This document shows positions 10,534 to 22,555 of a DNA stretch of 64,000 bases, in pieces. Under the pieces are notes generated by a model. The model did not search any database, was not told where the DNA came from, and saw only the letters and a list, made by a program, of their open reading frames with translations. Made by a program: the position numbers and the translations under genes. The stretch is from Spinacia oleracea (lineage: Eukaryota > Streptophyta > Magnoliopsida > Caryophyllales > Amaranthaceae). The stretch spans positions 2,852,001-2,916,000 of the forward strand of contig NC_079491.1 in assembly GCF_020520425.1 (NCBI RefSeq). The letters are read 5' to 3'. The first letter of the stretch is position 1. Each line of letters begins with the position of its first letter.

Positions 10534-11661
10534 CTAATAACCGGGAACTAATGATATCATATGTGGAGGTTGGTGATGGAATACCCTCACTGCCGGGTAG
10601 AACAAAGTTCCATATGGAGTTGTACGTAATATCCCTGGACCCGGGCTCATAACCGGTCCAAATCGAACGGGCCCAATCATTGGTCTTGGCCCATACCCGT
10701 ACACCGGCCCATGCTGAAATCTTGGATCATATGGTGGTACCGGATAATGACCCATAGGGTACCCGGTTACCGGTCCATTAACGGGCTGAGGATAGGGCTG
10801 ATGGGCGGGTTCCATGTTGGTTGAAGTCGTTATTGACGTATCTTCTTCATTCTTCGTCTGTATCATCATCTTAGTAGAATCATAGCAAACTTGGTGAGGA
10901 AGTAAAGAAAGAAACCCTTGATCCGAATCCGAAATCCACCCGAATTCGGTAAATTTTGCAAAAATACTCGCAGTTAACAAACTATCAGAAGCACCATCAT
11001 GTTCTCTTCCAACTCGTTTAACACCAATCTGATTAGCTAATCTTTGTAACCCTAAATACTTATTTTTCCCAAATAAATTTTCATAATGTTTAGCAATTAC
11101 TTTAAGATCATACACTTTTCCGAAGTACCTCTGTACTACTTCCACAAACCCTTCTTCACCGTCTATGTTGTATGTCGTCGCCGTTGTTGTCGCCGTCGCC
11201 GGTGATGATTTTATCAACTCCGGTAATGGTTTTCTTTCAAGTAAAGAAACAAGGTGTGCAACATCAAAATAACCAGCAAAAGTAAACCATTTCACCTTTC
11301 CATGAAAATCTTGCATCAATTTCTTGAATCTTGTGATGAACTTCTTCGTAGGAATACATTCACGTAGCGTAATACCAGCCTTCTTAGATGGAAAAAAATC
11401 AAACCGCCAAGTTCTGCCTACTTCACCGCCATTATCGGACACCGTGATTCCGATTTCACGTAAATTGGAATGAATGAGATTGTACTTGAGATCTTCGTAG
11501 ATTTCAAGATCATTACCATTAATGTTTATATCCCGTTTGAACCATCCGAATTCGGTATCGATGGATATATTTGGGTAATTCTCCAATTTGTTACTAAGAT
11601 GATCGATTTGCTCTTTGAGATTGGAGGTTGATACTTGAACTACTTCAAGCTGGTTCTTCAT
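10534..11661 (-). CDS. CCR4-associated factor 1 (CAF1)-like poly(A) deadenylase, intronless
   Basis: A 375-residue uninterrupted frame. Residues about 30-245 match the DEDDh ribonuclease fold of CAF1/POP2, the deadenylase of the CCR4-NOT complex that shortens mRNA poly(A) tails. Likely catalytic residues: D35 and E37 (SIDTEFGW), D185 (VYDLKVIA), H221 and D226 (EHDGASDSLLT). The first motif reads DTEFGW where canonical CAF1 has DTEFPG. Residues about 95-135 and the PATATTTATT stretch near 154-163 are divergent or inserted. The C terminus from about 280 is a Pro/Gly/Tyr-rich tail (YPQPVNGPVTGYP, VYGYGPRPMIGPV) absent from standard CAF1 proteins of about 270-290 residues. Plants carry many intronless CAF1 genes, so lack of introns does not by itself mark a retrocopy. 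All five acidic/His residues are present, so activity is plausible. Confidence 0.87.
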   Translation of the reverse strand: MKNQLEVVQVSTSNLKEQIDHLSNKLENYPNISIDTEFGWFKRDININGNDLEIYEDLKYNLIHSNLREIGITVSDNGGEVGRTWRFDFFPSKKAGITLRECIPTKKFITRFKKLMQDFHGKVKWFTFAGYFDVAHLVSLLERKPLPELIKSSPATATTTATTYNIDGEEGFVEVVQRYFGKVYDLKVIAKHYENLFGKNKYLGLQRLANQIGVKRVGREHDGASDSLLTASIFAKFTEFGWISDSDQGFLSLLPHQVCYDSTKMMIQTKNEEDTSITTSTNMEPAHQPYPQPVNGPVTGYPMGHYPVPPYDPRFQHGPVYGYGPRPMIGPVRFGPVMSPGPGILRTTPYGTLFYPAVRVFHHQPPHMISLVPGY

Positions 11662-13843
11662 GGTGGTTAATGGAGTTCGTACGTGGTAAATGATCGAAAA
11701 GGAAAGTTTTTGATAAGAATGAAAAATTGTGTATTGATATTCCTATTCTTATACGTAAAATAGATATATCTAATTCTATAAGGTTTAGGAAGTAGAAAAA
11801 ATAAATATTGATATTCTTATTCTTATAAGGAATAGGAAATAGCAAGGTTAGATATTACTAATTCTACACGGACTAGGAAGTATATAATTTAGGTTTTACA
11901 GTTTATAGGTTAAGTCTCTCAAATTCTATTTACTCTTCAATTACGCCCAATAACTTGGAGTACAAGATTATCCAAATCTAGTAAATTACTTTATCCGTAT
12001 CTTTTTGTTTGTTCCTTTTGTCGTTTTTTTTTTTTAATTTACTAGGGACAACATTCAATTTCTCTATATACGATAGTAGCTCCAATCCTGTTAATTTAAA
12101 TACGGGTCTGGACCGCACCCGTCATCAAGAGAGAAAGTTCACTTAAGACCGTAGGAGGTTTCACCTTAAAACCATATGGCAATAAGGGGAGTAGCCCCTT
12201 GGCCTTACTTGAAAAGCCATTTCAAGAGCCCCAATGTATATAGGGTTTAAAAAAGTAAGACCCATACTCTAATCCTAAGATAGGGTGCGGGAACCGGGTG
12301 GGATCCTGGACCCGCTGCCTTCCCTAGTTGAAAGTAATGCTTAAAATTAATTAGTGTGTCAGTGGTCCTTGATTATAGATTTATAGGGACATGATTAGTC
12401 ATGAATATAATAGTGTTAATAGGTTTGTTTTTGTGCATTTAGACAACCAAGTTAGTAATGAAATTATGCTACCCTAGTTATAGTTATTGTAATGTGTATA
12501 TAAGGCCTATGTTTCTATTATTGTTTAATGGTTTGGATGAAGATTATACTACCTTTTTTTCCCCCTTCTTTCCCCTCATCTCTATTTGGGACACTAAGTT
12601 AGTAATCGATGTTCCGAATATTTTTTTTTTCTCTTTTAATCGATGTTCTAATTAATCGTTCATATAGGAATTTTGGTTAAGGGTGTTTAGATATGTAGTA
12701 CTACACTACTACGTATGAGTTACTAAGAATATATTAATTTGTTCAACGTAACCTTTTATTTCTACATAAATTTAATCGCCTTTTTTTTGGGAGTAGAGAA
12801 AGTTAATTTGATGTAGGTCTTTTTATTAATTTTTTATTCTTTTAAAAAAAAAACATAGTTTAAAAGAACATAAATAAAAGCAAGAACTAAACCTAAAACA
12901 GAAGAAAAAAGAGGCAATCTAATATGGTTCCAGCGAATGCCGAATAAAACAATGTCTTTCACAATCGCAGACTTAGACACAGATGAGCTTGGTGCACTTG
13001 AGATATTTCCTCTTGATGATACATTTGTGAAAAAGTTTTCCCTGACTCAAAATATTGGAGAGCGTCCATGCTTGACCAACATCCGAGTGACCACCTTGCT
13101 GCAAATTAACCAAAACTGTAGAATTTGTAAGTATGGAGATGAAGGAAATTGAACGCGAGAGAGCCATGGCCAACCCATTCCATATGAACAAGCAAGTGCC
13201 TCAGCATGCGAGGCAGACATCGTCAATCCGACAGCAGCGCTTCCTGTATTAAAAATATCCTGACCCAAAGTGGACAAGCTAGTGCCCAACCCGTACCTTC
13301 TCTAAGACAATTCCTATTCCAAGCCCCCATCAACCTTTAAATAGTAATCAATTTGCCCATCATCCGTTCTACCAATATTAACTATATAAACATGCAACTG
13401 TTGAATTGCTACTTGAATATGGAAAAAAAAAAAACCATACCAGGGTTTCTCGTTTGATGACGAAAAACCGAGTTATTCAGTGTAATCCAAAGGCACTCAT
13501 TTGACGATTTCTTAGTGAATGAATGTATACAAATAACTCCCACAATGTCATTAAAAAAATATCCCAAATGATAACTTGATTAACAAATTAATAAGGTACG
13601 TTCCCAAACATAAAAAGTCTTTTGGACCTTTTTTTTTTTTGTGACATTCAAGTCTTATGGACCTTTGACACAAGCAGAGAAACCGAGTTCACACATGTAT
13701 TCATGTACGCAACTACACATACATGGAATCCATTTCCATGGTTGAATTCAATTCCACACCAAACTTGTTATCTTACCCGAATGAATTCAATTCCAAAATC
13801 CGTGTTTGGAAAACATGATAATTGTCGCACACAACTACACAAG
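11662..13843. other. Intergenic, AT-rich, no confident gene
   Basis: Upstream of the CAF1-like gene (11700-11880) short imperfect repeats of TATTGATATTCTTATTCTTA occur. A diverged TRIM LTR piece lies at 12096-12212. A minus-strand frame at 13047-13289 contains MSASHAEALACSYGM, faintly like the RNase H of a LINE, but too short to call. Nothing else is recognisable. Confidence 0.5.
12096..12212 (-). mobile_element. Solo, diverged TRIM LTR fragment
   Basis: TTAAATACGGGTCTGGACCG, ACCGTAGGAGGTTTCACC and ACCATATGGCAATAAGGGGA closely match the LTRs of the TRIM array at 51040-51931. The match ends soon after CCCCTTGGCCTTA; the outer LTR part and the internal region are absent. Confidence 0.75.
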
Positions 13844-14224
13844 TAGACCTGGTTATTGGACAGGGTAGTCCAATGAATATAGGATTAGGGTCAAGTTAAT
13901 AGGGCTTTTATTGGGCAGGGCTCTTATTGGACAGGGCCTTTATTGGACAGGGTCATTATAGGGTCAAATTTATACTACAATTATTTTGAAAATTAAAATA
14001 GTAATGATACAAAAAATTACGTGTATAGCTTCGTATTTACTTGTACTTGCACATGGCTCTTTTGTTTTTCATTTTTTATTGCTCGTTTATTGACCCGCCC
14101 ACTAATGACCCGCAACCCGCTTTTGACCCGCCCATTATCGACCCGCTAAAAATGACCCTTTCAATACCCGACCCTCTTTTGACCCGCACCGACCCTGACC
14201 CGCCCCGCCCGATAACCAGGTCTA
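13844..14224. mobile_element. Inverted-end element with GACCCG-rich interior
   Basis: Begins TAGACCTGGTTATTGGACAG and ends with the approximate inverse (CCCGCCCGATAACCAGGTCTA). The left inner part repeats TTATTGGACAGGG three or four times; the right part repeats TTTTGACCCGC. The AT-rich centre has no gene. Probably a non-autonomous DNA transposon. Confidence 0.6.
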
Positions 14225-14944
14225 TACACAAGTACTCCGGCCATACTGTTTTGTAATTCCTCAGACATATTGTATCGTATTCTAAGATATACATTTTCTA
14301 CATCAATCACCAAGACAAATGTTGTGCCAAGTTCTTTTCTAGTCTAGTCAGAAAATATACACCACTTCTCTTCTATTCCAGTCACAAAACTACAGATTGC
14401 AATGAACACTAATCAACAGAGAGCTGGCTGAAATCATCCGTCAGTGGTGCTTGTAACGCCAACGCCTCACTGCCAAATATTTACGAACAATAGATCAATA
14501 ACACTCATAGAAATTATATATCCAAGTATTTTTCACGCGTATTTTACATTCATTATTCAAAATTACCTGTAAGCATCTTGAAGCTCCTTATTGAGAGGAT
14601 CATACTTACACGCATTGCTAAATGCTGCTACTGCATTTCTATAGTCCTGCACCAATTCAAAGTTATCACAATCCGTTTAGACGACAGACAATGTAGGAAA
14701 AAATCAGAACTTACTCCAAAAAGTAAAGATTAAAACATGATCATATAGACATAGATAGACGACCTTCAGCGTCATCTGGGCTACTCCTGTACGGTAATAT
14801 CCCTCAAACCAATCTGGTCTCAGTTTAGTGCAGTAATATGCATCCGAGAGTGCAAGATCGGCCTCGTTCATGCAGGACCAGCACAGGCTCCTGTTGGATA
14901 ACGATGTCGTATCTGTTGCCTTCATCCTTAAAGCCTATCCAGTT

Positions 14945-15225
14945 AAAGAATGAAAAGAACAACAATATTCAGACTGCAGCATCAAAAGATTGCAGCATAC
15001 TATCTCTGTATACCAGCAAATTGCATGTAATACTCAGATTGCAGCATCAAAAGATTGCAGCATACTACCCTCTGTAATACTCATATTGCAGCATCAAAAG
15101 TTAACAGTATACTAACAATACTCAGATTGCAGCATCAATAAATTGCAGCATAATGCTCAGATTGCAGCATCAAAAGAATGCAGCATAGTAACAATACTCA
15201 GATTGCAGCATAATTTAAAGCCAAG
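14945..15225. repeat. Minisatellite in intron 8 of ankyrin-TPR copy 3
   Basis: Units built of CTCAGATTGCAGCATCAAAAG and TTGCAGCATACTA, about 35-60 bp, occur five or more times with variation. The matching intron of copy 1 (about 1340-1475) holds a shorter version on the other strand (ATGCTGCAATCTGAGTATTG). The array predates the duplication and has changed in length since. Confidence 0.75.
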
Positions 15226-16224
15226 TTATAGTTCAGTTTTAATTCTTTTACCTCTGTATACCAGTAAACTGCAGTCATGTAATTGCTCTGATGGCTTGTG
15301 CTCCATTTTCATTTGCTTCTAAGAATTTTGCTTTAGCTTTGAGTTCCCGCTGCAAGTTATGGAATGTGGGAACAATCAAGGATCAAATGCAACTACAAGA
15401 ACTAACAAACGTAGTTTTTTGTTTTTGGTTTTGAGATTATAAAAAGGGTACAATATAGGTTGCATAATGAACTAGGAAAATAACCTGATGTTTTGCTTCC
15501 TGAGAGTTGATATACTCGTGTATTCCAAAACAGCTCCAGGTCGGAATATGAGGAATACGAGCAGTAATATCAAAGAGGGTGTCTACAACTGTAAGATGAC
15601 CTTCCATAGCCGCAATTTCAATTGGTGTAAGATCACGCTGAAATAGAAGACACGGTAATAAGTCAAGCATATACACTCAGAAAAAAGTAGAAAAGAATGA
15701 AGGATAAAAGCAAGTTAATCTTCTGAGCAGGAGTACGAGTTTAAGGCCAAAACTCTTAAAAGCGTGTAAATGTTATCTTTCACTCACAAAATTAGTAGCA
15801 TTAGGATCAGCTCCAGCTTGAAGCAAGCATTTGATAATCTCCTTATTGCCTCCAAATACAGCAACAACCAAAGGTTTTTCTAAACCAAGATTCGGGTCAG
15901 CATCATTCTGCACCAAGTATAACATGAGTACATGACTATCAGCAATCAGCAGGTGCTAAAAGAAGAATACTTAATATTTCTGCCACCCTAATTAAAGATA
16001 TGAGATGCTTTTATGATACAGAGTTAGTTGCATTCCTAACTCTACTCCCTAAAGTCATCATAAGTTGATTGAACTTTGAAATGAGGACATATATGAACTT
16101 CAATCATGTAACATTTGTACTACAAAAAAATCAAATAATTACCAGAATACTATTAAGACTATAACCATATGTGTATAGATATAAAATAATTTGTGTTATG
16201 CAACATAAGGTTAAACAAAAGCAA

Positions 16225-17060
16225 AGCACCGTCGTTTACTCAAAGCAGCATACAGTTTTCTTAGCAGCAGCATACAGTTTTCTATCAGGTCGAAACAGGA
16301 GAATCATCTCATCATTCAGAAACCCAGTGCCGCGGAAAATGAAACAACAGTATCCATTCCTAGGGATGTTAATTCTCCACACCCCAGCGCTGGACCAGTA
16401 AGCCAAGAAGTTCATACTGCAATTAAATCGTTCCCGGATGTGTTAATGGGGACAGGGAGTGCAATGAAGTTAGCTCTGAGTGCTGCAATTGAAGCTCAAA
16501 TTGGAGGTGAAAATGGCGGAAATAATGGAGTCCCTTCAACAGGAAAGCAAAGCCAAGCTGTGATGGTAATACAACATTATTGCTGCATTTGATAAGGTCT
16601 TTCTTATCCCAATGAACAAACACACTGTGAAAGGTTACCTTTGTTCAAAGTCCTATTTCAAATGTTGTTCCTTAAGCTGCAATCTTCAGCATAACAGCGG
16701 AGGAAGGCCTATCAGATTATCAAATTATATTGTTGATCGTGAGAACTTTGTTGATAAAGAAGCTGAGCGGTGGTCAGCTAATTATCAAGGGACTGCAATG
16801 AATTAGTTGTGGCAGAAGTCACAGATTCTAAAGCTGCTCTTAAAAACTTGAATAAAAAGGAGTTTGCAGGAGCTTCCGATAGGATAGGAAAAAGTAGAAG
16901 TGAGCTTGATTTTGGTTCAAAGTCAGTTGTGTGAGAGGCTGGTGACATCAGGTTACAAAAAATGGAGAATGATTGTCAGTTTCAACTAGCATAGACGTCT
17001 TGCACGAAAAACATGGCAATAGGATTTCTGACGCTCCAGGAATCCAAGAAGTGATTGGTT
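16225..17060 (+). other. Unidentified coding-like insert in intron 5 of copy 3
   Basis: This intron segment is less AT-rich than its flanks and reads like degraded protein sequence on the plus strand, antisense to the host gene. One frame near 16300-16560 reads AMKLALSAAIEAQIGGENGG; another near 16700-16800 reads GRPIRLSNYIVDRENFVDKE; a third near 16810-16935 reads KAALKNLNKKEFAGASDRIG. Frames change and stops intervene. I do not recognise the family. It may be a retrocopy or transposon-carried gene fragment. No poly(A) tail or target duplication was found. Confidence 0.4.
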
Positions 17061-19224
17061 TTAAAGAGCTTTTAGGCTCTTCAGCTAATTGTTTGCAGGG
17101 TATTGATGTTCATAACACAGATTATTTTATATCTATACACAACTATTATTTTAGTCCGGATTTATTAAGTATGGAGTACGTCCACCCGAAATGGCAAGTG
17201 ATCAAACATAAATATACAATGGTTCACAACTGTTCTCAAGAAAAATAAACAGAGAGGTAAATCTGTTTCAAAGATCCCTCGCAATAATATGGTTTCTTCT
17301 GTAAAGAAATACAACCACCAAAACTAACAACAAATGTAAAAAAAAAGAGGGTTAAAGAGACAAAGGCATATAACAGTACCTTCAGCAGTAGCCTTATGCA
17401 ATCAAGAGATTTGTCTAGGATGGCAACCATCAACGGGTTCAATAAGGGATGACTAGTATAATTTGGCTGCACCATGAAAGAAGAAGGTTCATTGCAAACA
17501 GAGAAGGTACCATCACGTTCATACAGAATTTACAAGATCTTTTTCATCTTATGTATTTGATATACATTTTTATAAATTAAATCATCAATTGTAAGATATC
17601 ACTAAAAGGAATATGTAACGTGTCAAAGCTCATGAGTCATGACAGTAGAGAAGGAAGAGCATTCATTTCCAACATCAAGTCAATTGATGATTGAATTCCA
17701 ACAACAAGGAATCAACATGCGCGCAAATTAAGCTCTGACTTGGGTATGGAAATTTGACACTTGACACTTAACTTTCGACCAAAAACATGGAAGTGGACAC
17801 TAGGCAACATACCACTACAGCACTACCCAAGGCCAAGTAACATAAAGCACATACATCAACAACAAAGACAATAATCAAAACATATCATTTCAGTCAAATA
17901 CATAATTAAGAAAATTAAGTGTCGTCACATACATTAGCTTTATGTTCAAGCAAAATCTTAAGAGCATCTCTCTTGCCATGGGCAGCAAATCGCAATGGCG
18001 TGCCTCTAGAAGCCGATGGCGCATTAACTACGTCACCTTTTGTTATTAAAAGTTTCACCTGGTCCTTCCTTCCTGCAACAGTAAAGCCAAGTTTAAAGGG
18101 CAGAACATTCTTATTTCAACTATAGCTTCACCCAAATGAACCGTGAACCTTTTTAGCCACAAGGATCATAAGACGTGTAATTTAAACTAGTAATGTGACA
18201 AGACTCATACATACAACAACGTAACTCAATAAGTTTTAGAAACCTTTTTTAGCAGCATAGTGCAATGCAGTTAATCCCGCATTGCATGTCATATTAGGAT
18301 CTGCACCATGATCCAGTAGAAAAGAAGAAGTCATGAAATTTCCTTCGAAAACCGCATAATGCAGAGGGGTGTAACCTGTAAAATAGCCCATATAAACTCA
18401 AAATAAACCCAAGAAAGCTTATTCTTATGCATATAGTACCCACGAAACATCAAAATACTAGTATTATTCAAGTTTCAAGATCACAATTCATAGCAAGACA
18501 ACAAAAATAAACAAAATATCTTTTACAATGCTAGGCATGGATGATATCAATTACTTATAAAGAAACAATATAAGAACAATCAAGTAATTGTAAATAAATT
18601 CAAGAACGCGAGAATTAACATTGGAATTTAAAAACATCACTACAAACAATAACACTAAAAAACCCCAATAATGGCACAATTCGATCAGTAATCGCAATTT
18701 ATATCACCTAATCTAATCCAATAATTCACATGATTCATATGATTAAAAGCTTAGAAGTTAAAACAACACACATTAACACTAAAAACCCTAAAAGTGCACA
18801 ATTCGATTATCATGCAAACCACCCACAATTCCACAAATCACAATTCGATCAAAAACAATATGTATAATTCTAGAAAGAATCATTTACCCATTCGATCTTT
18901 GCAATCAATATCAAATTTGATAGTGTCGACTAGGTATTTGCAGAATAAAGTTCGACCCTCGGAAGCAGCAACGTGAAGAATTGTATGCCCGCTCGAATCT
19001 TTTGCTCCCAAGATTTCTTTCGCAGTCTGTTCTCCAAACTTATCATTCAAATTTTTCACGATTTCTGCAAACAAAAAGTTGGCAAGAACTCAATTCCATT
19101 ATGAATTAATTACGAGTATTAGTTTTAATAAAAAAAAAAGCAAAAATGTAATAATAATAATAATACTGTTACCTTTGATGCGTTTAAGGTCTCCATTAGA
19201 AGCTGCTGTGAAGATGTCACTCAT

Positions 19225-20718
19225 GGTGGAAATTGAAGAAAATCTACGCCAAAAACAAAGAACTCAAACAAAAGATTTGATAACCGTAAAAGGAAGAAGA
19301 CGAAAACGAATAAATGTATCGAAGAGGTTTGATTTGTGCGCCTTTTTTTCGTTGTCTGTTTTATTTGTTAATTGGCGGTTAGAGGGAATTCCATGTAATT
19401 TATGGAAATACAATACGGCCTCCCTTTAAAATAGTAACTAGTCGGTAGTCCAAGCGTTGTTTCGGGTTTTGATTTTAATGGGTCGAGGTTTACTTTTTAT
19501 AATAATTAGATTAGGTCCCATGCACGCATGGATATTTGAAAAACTATTTTTTAACCATTTTTTATAAAAAATTTAATTGAATTATTTATCCCTTAATATC
19601 TTAAATCTATTGCGTAATTAGTAATCTCGAATGTGCTCATTTATCATATAATATACACGTAATATATTTTGTATGTTTATACGATGATCTGACTAAAATA
19701 TTTGATATATTTAATATGCTAATTTGACCAAAATATTGAGTAAGAATATTTTCTATTATTGAATGACGGTTTGACTAAAATATTACCAAAATTTTCTAAT
19801 AATGGCATATTCCATAATCCTATATTTTTTTCCATATATAAATATTTATACAAAAGGAGAGAAAATATTAAAAATATATATATATATATATATATGTGTC
19901 TTTTTAGGAAAGAGTTTTTGTCGGGAAAAATTTTCACCAGGAAGTGACATGTGTCATTCCTGGTGTCTCTTTTAGTATATAGTAATAGATAGATGTGCCC
20001 ATTTTAAAAGATTGCATTTTATATTTTAATTGTAAAAGATAACATGTGTCATGGGCTCATAGCTAGCTAAGATGGTAGGAAATGAGACTTTAATCCATGC
20101 AGTCTATTGTTCGGTCCTTGCTGCATGCTTTTTTTGTTGTCAATAACATACCATGATGCTTATTGGTGGTGTTGTGGCATAATAAGGAGGAGTATACGTG
20201 ATACATACTCATTTTTATAAACGCCTTTTAATATATTAGTATAAATAATAATAATAAAATAAAAATATTCTCAGATTATAGCAAATTTTCTAGAGTTAAA
20301 ATAAAAATGTAACCTAAGAATATACGGAGTACTCCGTAGTTAAATGTCGCCTTAAAATCTTTTTAAATGAAGTTAAATTGGGGTGAATCCCACGTGACAT
20401 GACTGATATTTTATGGGAAATGATTAGCTAAATGGCACGCAAGAAGTATATATGATAAAGTTAATGTTAATATTTCGGCCAAATGTAGGAGTTACTCCAT
20501 ACATTTTTATAAGATACGACTCCTATTTATTTTTTAAAAATAATGTATGTATGAGGTAATTTTCTCCAAAAATGCGATTTTATAAGATAGTTTTGAATTT
20601 TCCGAAAAATTATGTATATGTGTCTATAGGTGCGTGATTTGACGTACAAATCTATACTAAGTCTCGGCATGTTTAAAATATTTGCTGGAGTAAAATCAAG
20701 GGGGTCTTGTTTTAAAAC
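19225..20718. other. Intergenic, AT-rich, no gene seen
   Basis: Contains the 5' flank of ankyrin-TPR copy 3, a short (TA)n run at about 19877-19896 and ordinary AT-rich DNA. The short open frames here look accidental: they run through the low-complexity tract and lack any recognisable motif. Confidence 0.5.
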
Positions 20719-21413
20719 TTTTTCAATTATCATGTAAGCATTCCATCAATATTTAATAATTAATTTGTTGTTAAGACTCCTTAAGTTTCAATCAAAATTT
20801 AGCTCTTCATCCATCAAATTCATTTAAGACTTTGTAACTTTATGTATAATATTATTTTATTATTTTATTCAACTCACACACTAAGAGCATGATCAGCCCT
20901 AAGTCTTAAGACATGAATTGTGCTGACATGGCATATGATTCATCAATCTTAAGATTAGACATATAGAAATTATAGCATTGAAGTAGACAAGTCTTATCAA
21001 AGTCTTAAAGTGAGTCTTGAAAAATTAAGACTCAACTTAAGACTTTGTATGTGAGTTAAATAAAATAATAAAAATGATATTTTACATAAATTTACAAGTC
21101 TTAAATGATTTAATGGGTGAAGAGCTAAATTTAATTGAATCTTAAGGAGTCTTAACAATAATTTAATTATTTAATATTAATGAAATGCTGACATGGCAAA
21201 TAAAGAAAATCTTAAGACAAGACCTCCTTGATCTTGCTCTAAGTCTTAAGTTAAGTCTTAGTTTTCCAAGACTCAATTTAAGATTTTGTTAAGATCGTTC
21301 ACTTCAATGCTACAGTTCACTATGTTTGATCTTAAAACTGAAAAGTCATATGGCACATAAGCAAAACTCAAATCTTAAAACTTGGGGTTGATCGATCATG
21401 CTCTTAAGTGTGG
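20719..21413. mobile_element. Nested foldback MITE(s) with CTTAAGACTT words
   Basis: The arm about 20719-20882 (TAAGACTCCTTAAGTTTCAA, AAAATTTAGCTCTTCATCCA) is the reverse complement of about 21040-21190. The terminus AAGAGCATGATCAGCCC near 20882 pairs with GGTTGATCGATCATGCTCTT at 21389-21408. A third terminus-like piece, CCTTGATCTTGCTCTAAG, ends near 21243. One element appears inserted in another copy. No coding sequence. Confidence 0.65.
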
Positions 21414-21870
21414 AGACGGTTCAAAGGGCAAGACAAGAGGAGGCATAAGAGAATTGTCGTCACTTGTTTATAAACCGTTGGACTGTCGTGTTTGTCCTAA
21501 TATATTTATTTGTTGTATGATTGTTTATGAGAAGTGATTTTGGCACATCGACTTAAGAACACAGTTTGTGTAGCTGGACAATCTCTTTTTTAAATCTTCA
21601 CTATGGAGTATTACTTAATTTGATTGGTGAATATCTCTTGCCACTCAACACGGTAATTTCCAAGTCTATGTGTCAAGGGCACTTACACTAATTTCACTTC
21701 AATGTTCCACGTCATACATATTTATTTAAAAATGATAAATATGTGTGGTACAAGTTTCAACCCGTGACCTCAAATTTGTAAACCAATTATTTTACCACTA
21801 ATTTGAATCAAATTGCATGTCATATTTTCATAACAAAATATAATAAATGACCATTTAATAACTACGGCGT

Positions 21871-22038
21871 ATACCAATTGCCTGTTGGTTTATTGGTGAT
21901 TGAGGCTGAACTTGGTAGGAAGGACCCCGTGTTCGATCCCCCGCAATAACAATTGGGAGGGGACTGAAACCTATCCACTCAGAACTCGACCCGAATCCGG
22001 ATTAGCCTTAAGGATGAACCGGGTGATACACAGAGAAA
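21871..22038 (+). mobile_element. tRNA-derived SINE with 14-bp target duplication
   Basis: A 168-bp unit flanked by perfect copies of AATAACTACGGCGT (21857-21870 and 22039-22052). A box-A-like TGGTTTATTGGTG and a box-B-like GTGTTCGATCCCC, spaced as in a tRNA-type internal Pol III promoter, lie near the 5' end. The 3' end is purine-rich (CACAGAGAAA). These traits define a SINE. Not a functional tRNA: no cloverleaf. Confidence 0.85.
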
Positions 22039-22555
22039 AATAACTACGGCGTTCTGAATTTATTTGAAACTGTTATCCATGAATTAATACGGGTTATCGC
22101 CTGAGCCCAAATACTAATTCGTAATTATTAACCGTTGCTCAATCGTAAACTAGTTAGCACATTAGTAACACTTCAAGGCAGGTTAAGTGTGACGATTTTA
22201 ATTAACTTCCCTCTAGTGGATGGAAGGGCTCTATTCATGGTTGGACCGTGGCGTTGGGTAGTAACTAATTAAATGGCCTAGATCATACCATGAACCCGTT
22301 AAAAAAAACATTTGCCTATTTTTATTTTTATTTGGAATAAATTATTTTTTATCACTTAAAAATCGAAAATTTGTATTTTATAATTTTGTAAAAATTAAAA
22401 CTTGTATTTTACCACGTATAAAAAAATTAAAACCTGTTTTTTACCACGTATAAAAAAAATTAAAACTTGTTTTTACTACCTGAAAACAGGAAAATAGATC
22501 ATTTTTTCTAGATACAAGCTAAACAAAACCCTTAGTTTTTGTTCTACTACGAGGA

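Larger units (their letters stand above)
14409..19224 (-). pseudogene. Ankyrin-repeat/TPR gene (TPR10-like), copy 3, frameshifted in exon 8
   Basis: Eleven exons on the minus strand: 19173-19224, 18888-19064, 18244-18375, 17933-18072, 17380-17466, 15788-15907, 15485-15637, 15252-15349, 14764-14934, 14567-14646, 14409-14469. It starts MSDIFTAASNGDLKRIK and has ankyrin repeats (HTILHVAASEG, YTPLHYAVFEG, GLTALHYAAKKG, GTPLRFAAHG, DLTPIEIAAMEG). TPR exons follow (SLSNRSLCWSCM, GYYRTGVAQMTL). Exon 8 is 98 nt where the other two copies have 102; the missing 4 nt bring a TGA at 15275-15277, giving about 311 residues without the TPR block. Exons 9-11 remain open and end at a normal TAG, so the lesion looks recent. 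Skipping exon 8 would restore frame. Intron 5 carries a minisatellite-free insert of coding-like sequence; intron 8 carries a minisatellite. Confidence 0.82.

Noticed and set aside
13047-13289. Minus-strand frame with SASHAEALACSYGM, faintly like LINE RNase H
   Set aside because: Only about ten residues look similar; no catalytic Asp/Glu pattern or neighbouring reverse transcriptase.
21871-21960. tRNA-like A and B boxes as a real tRNA gene
   Set aside because: No cloverleaf can be drawn and the unit has a SINE target duplication.
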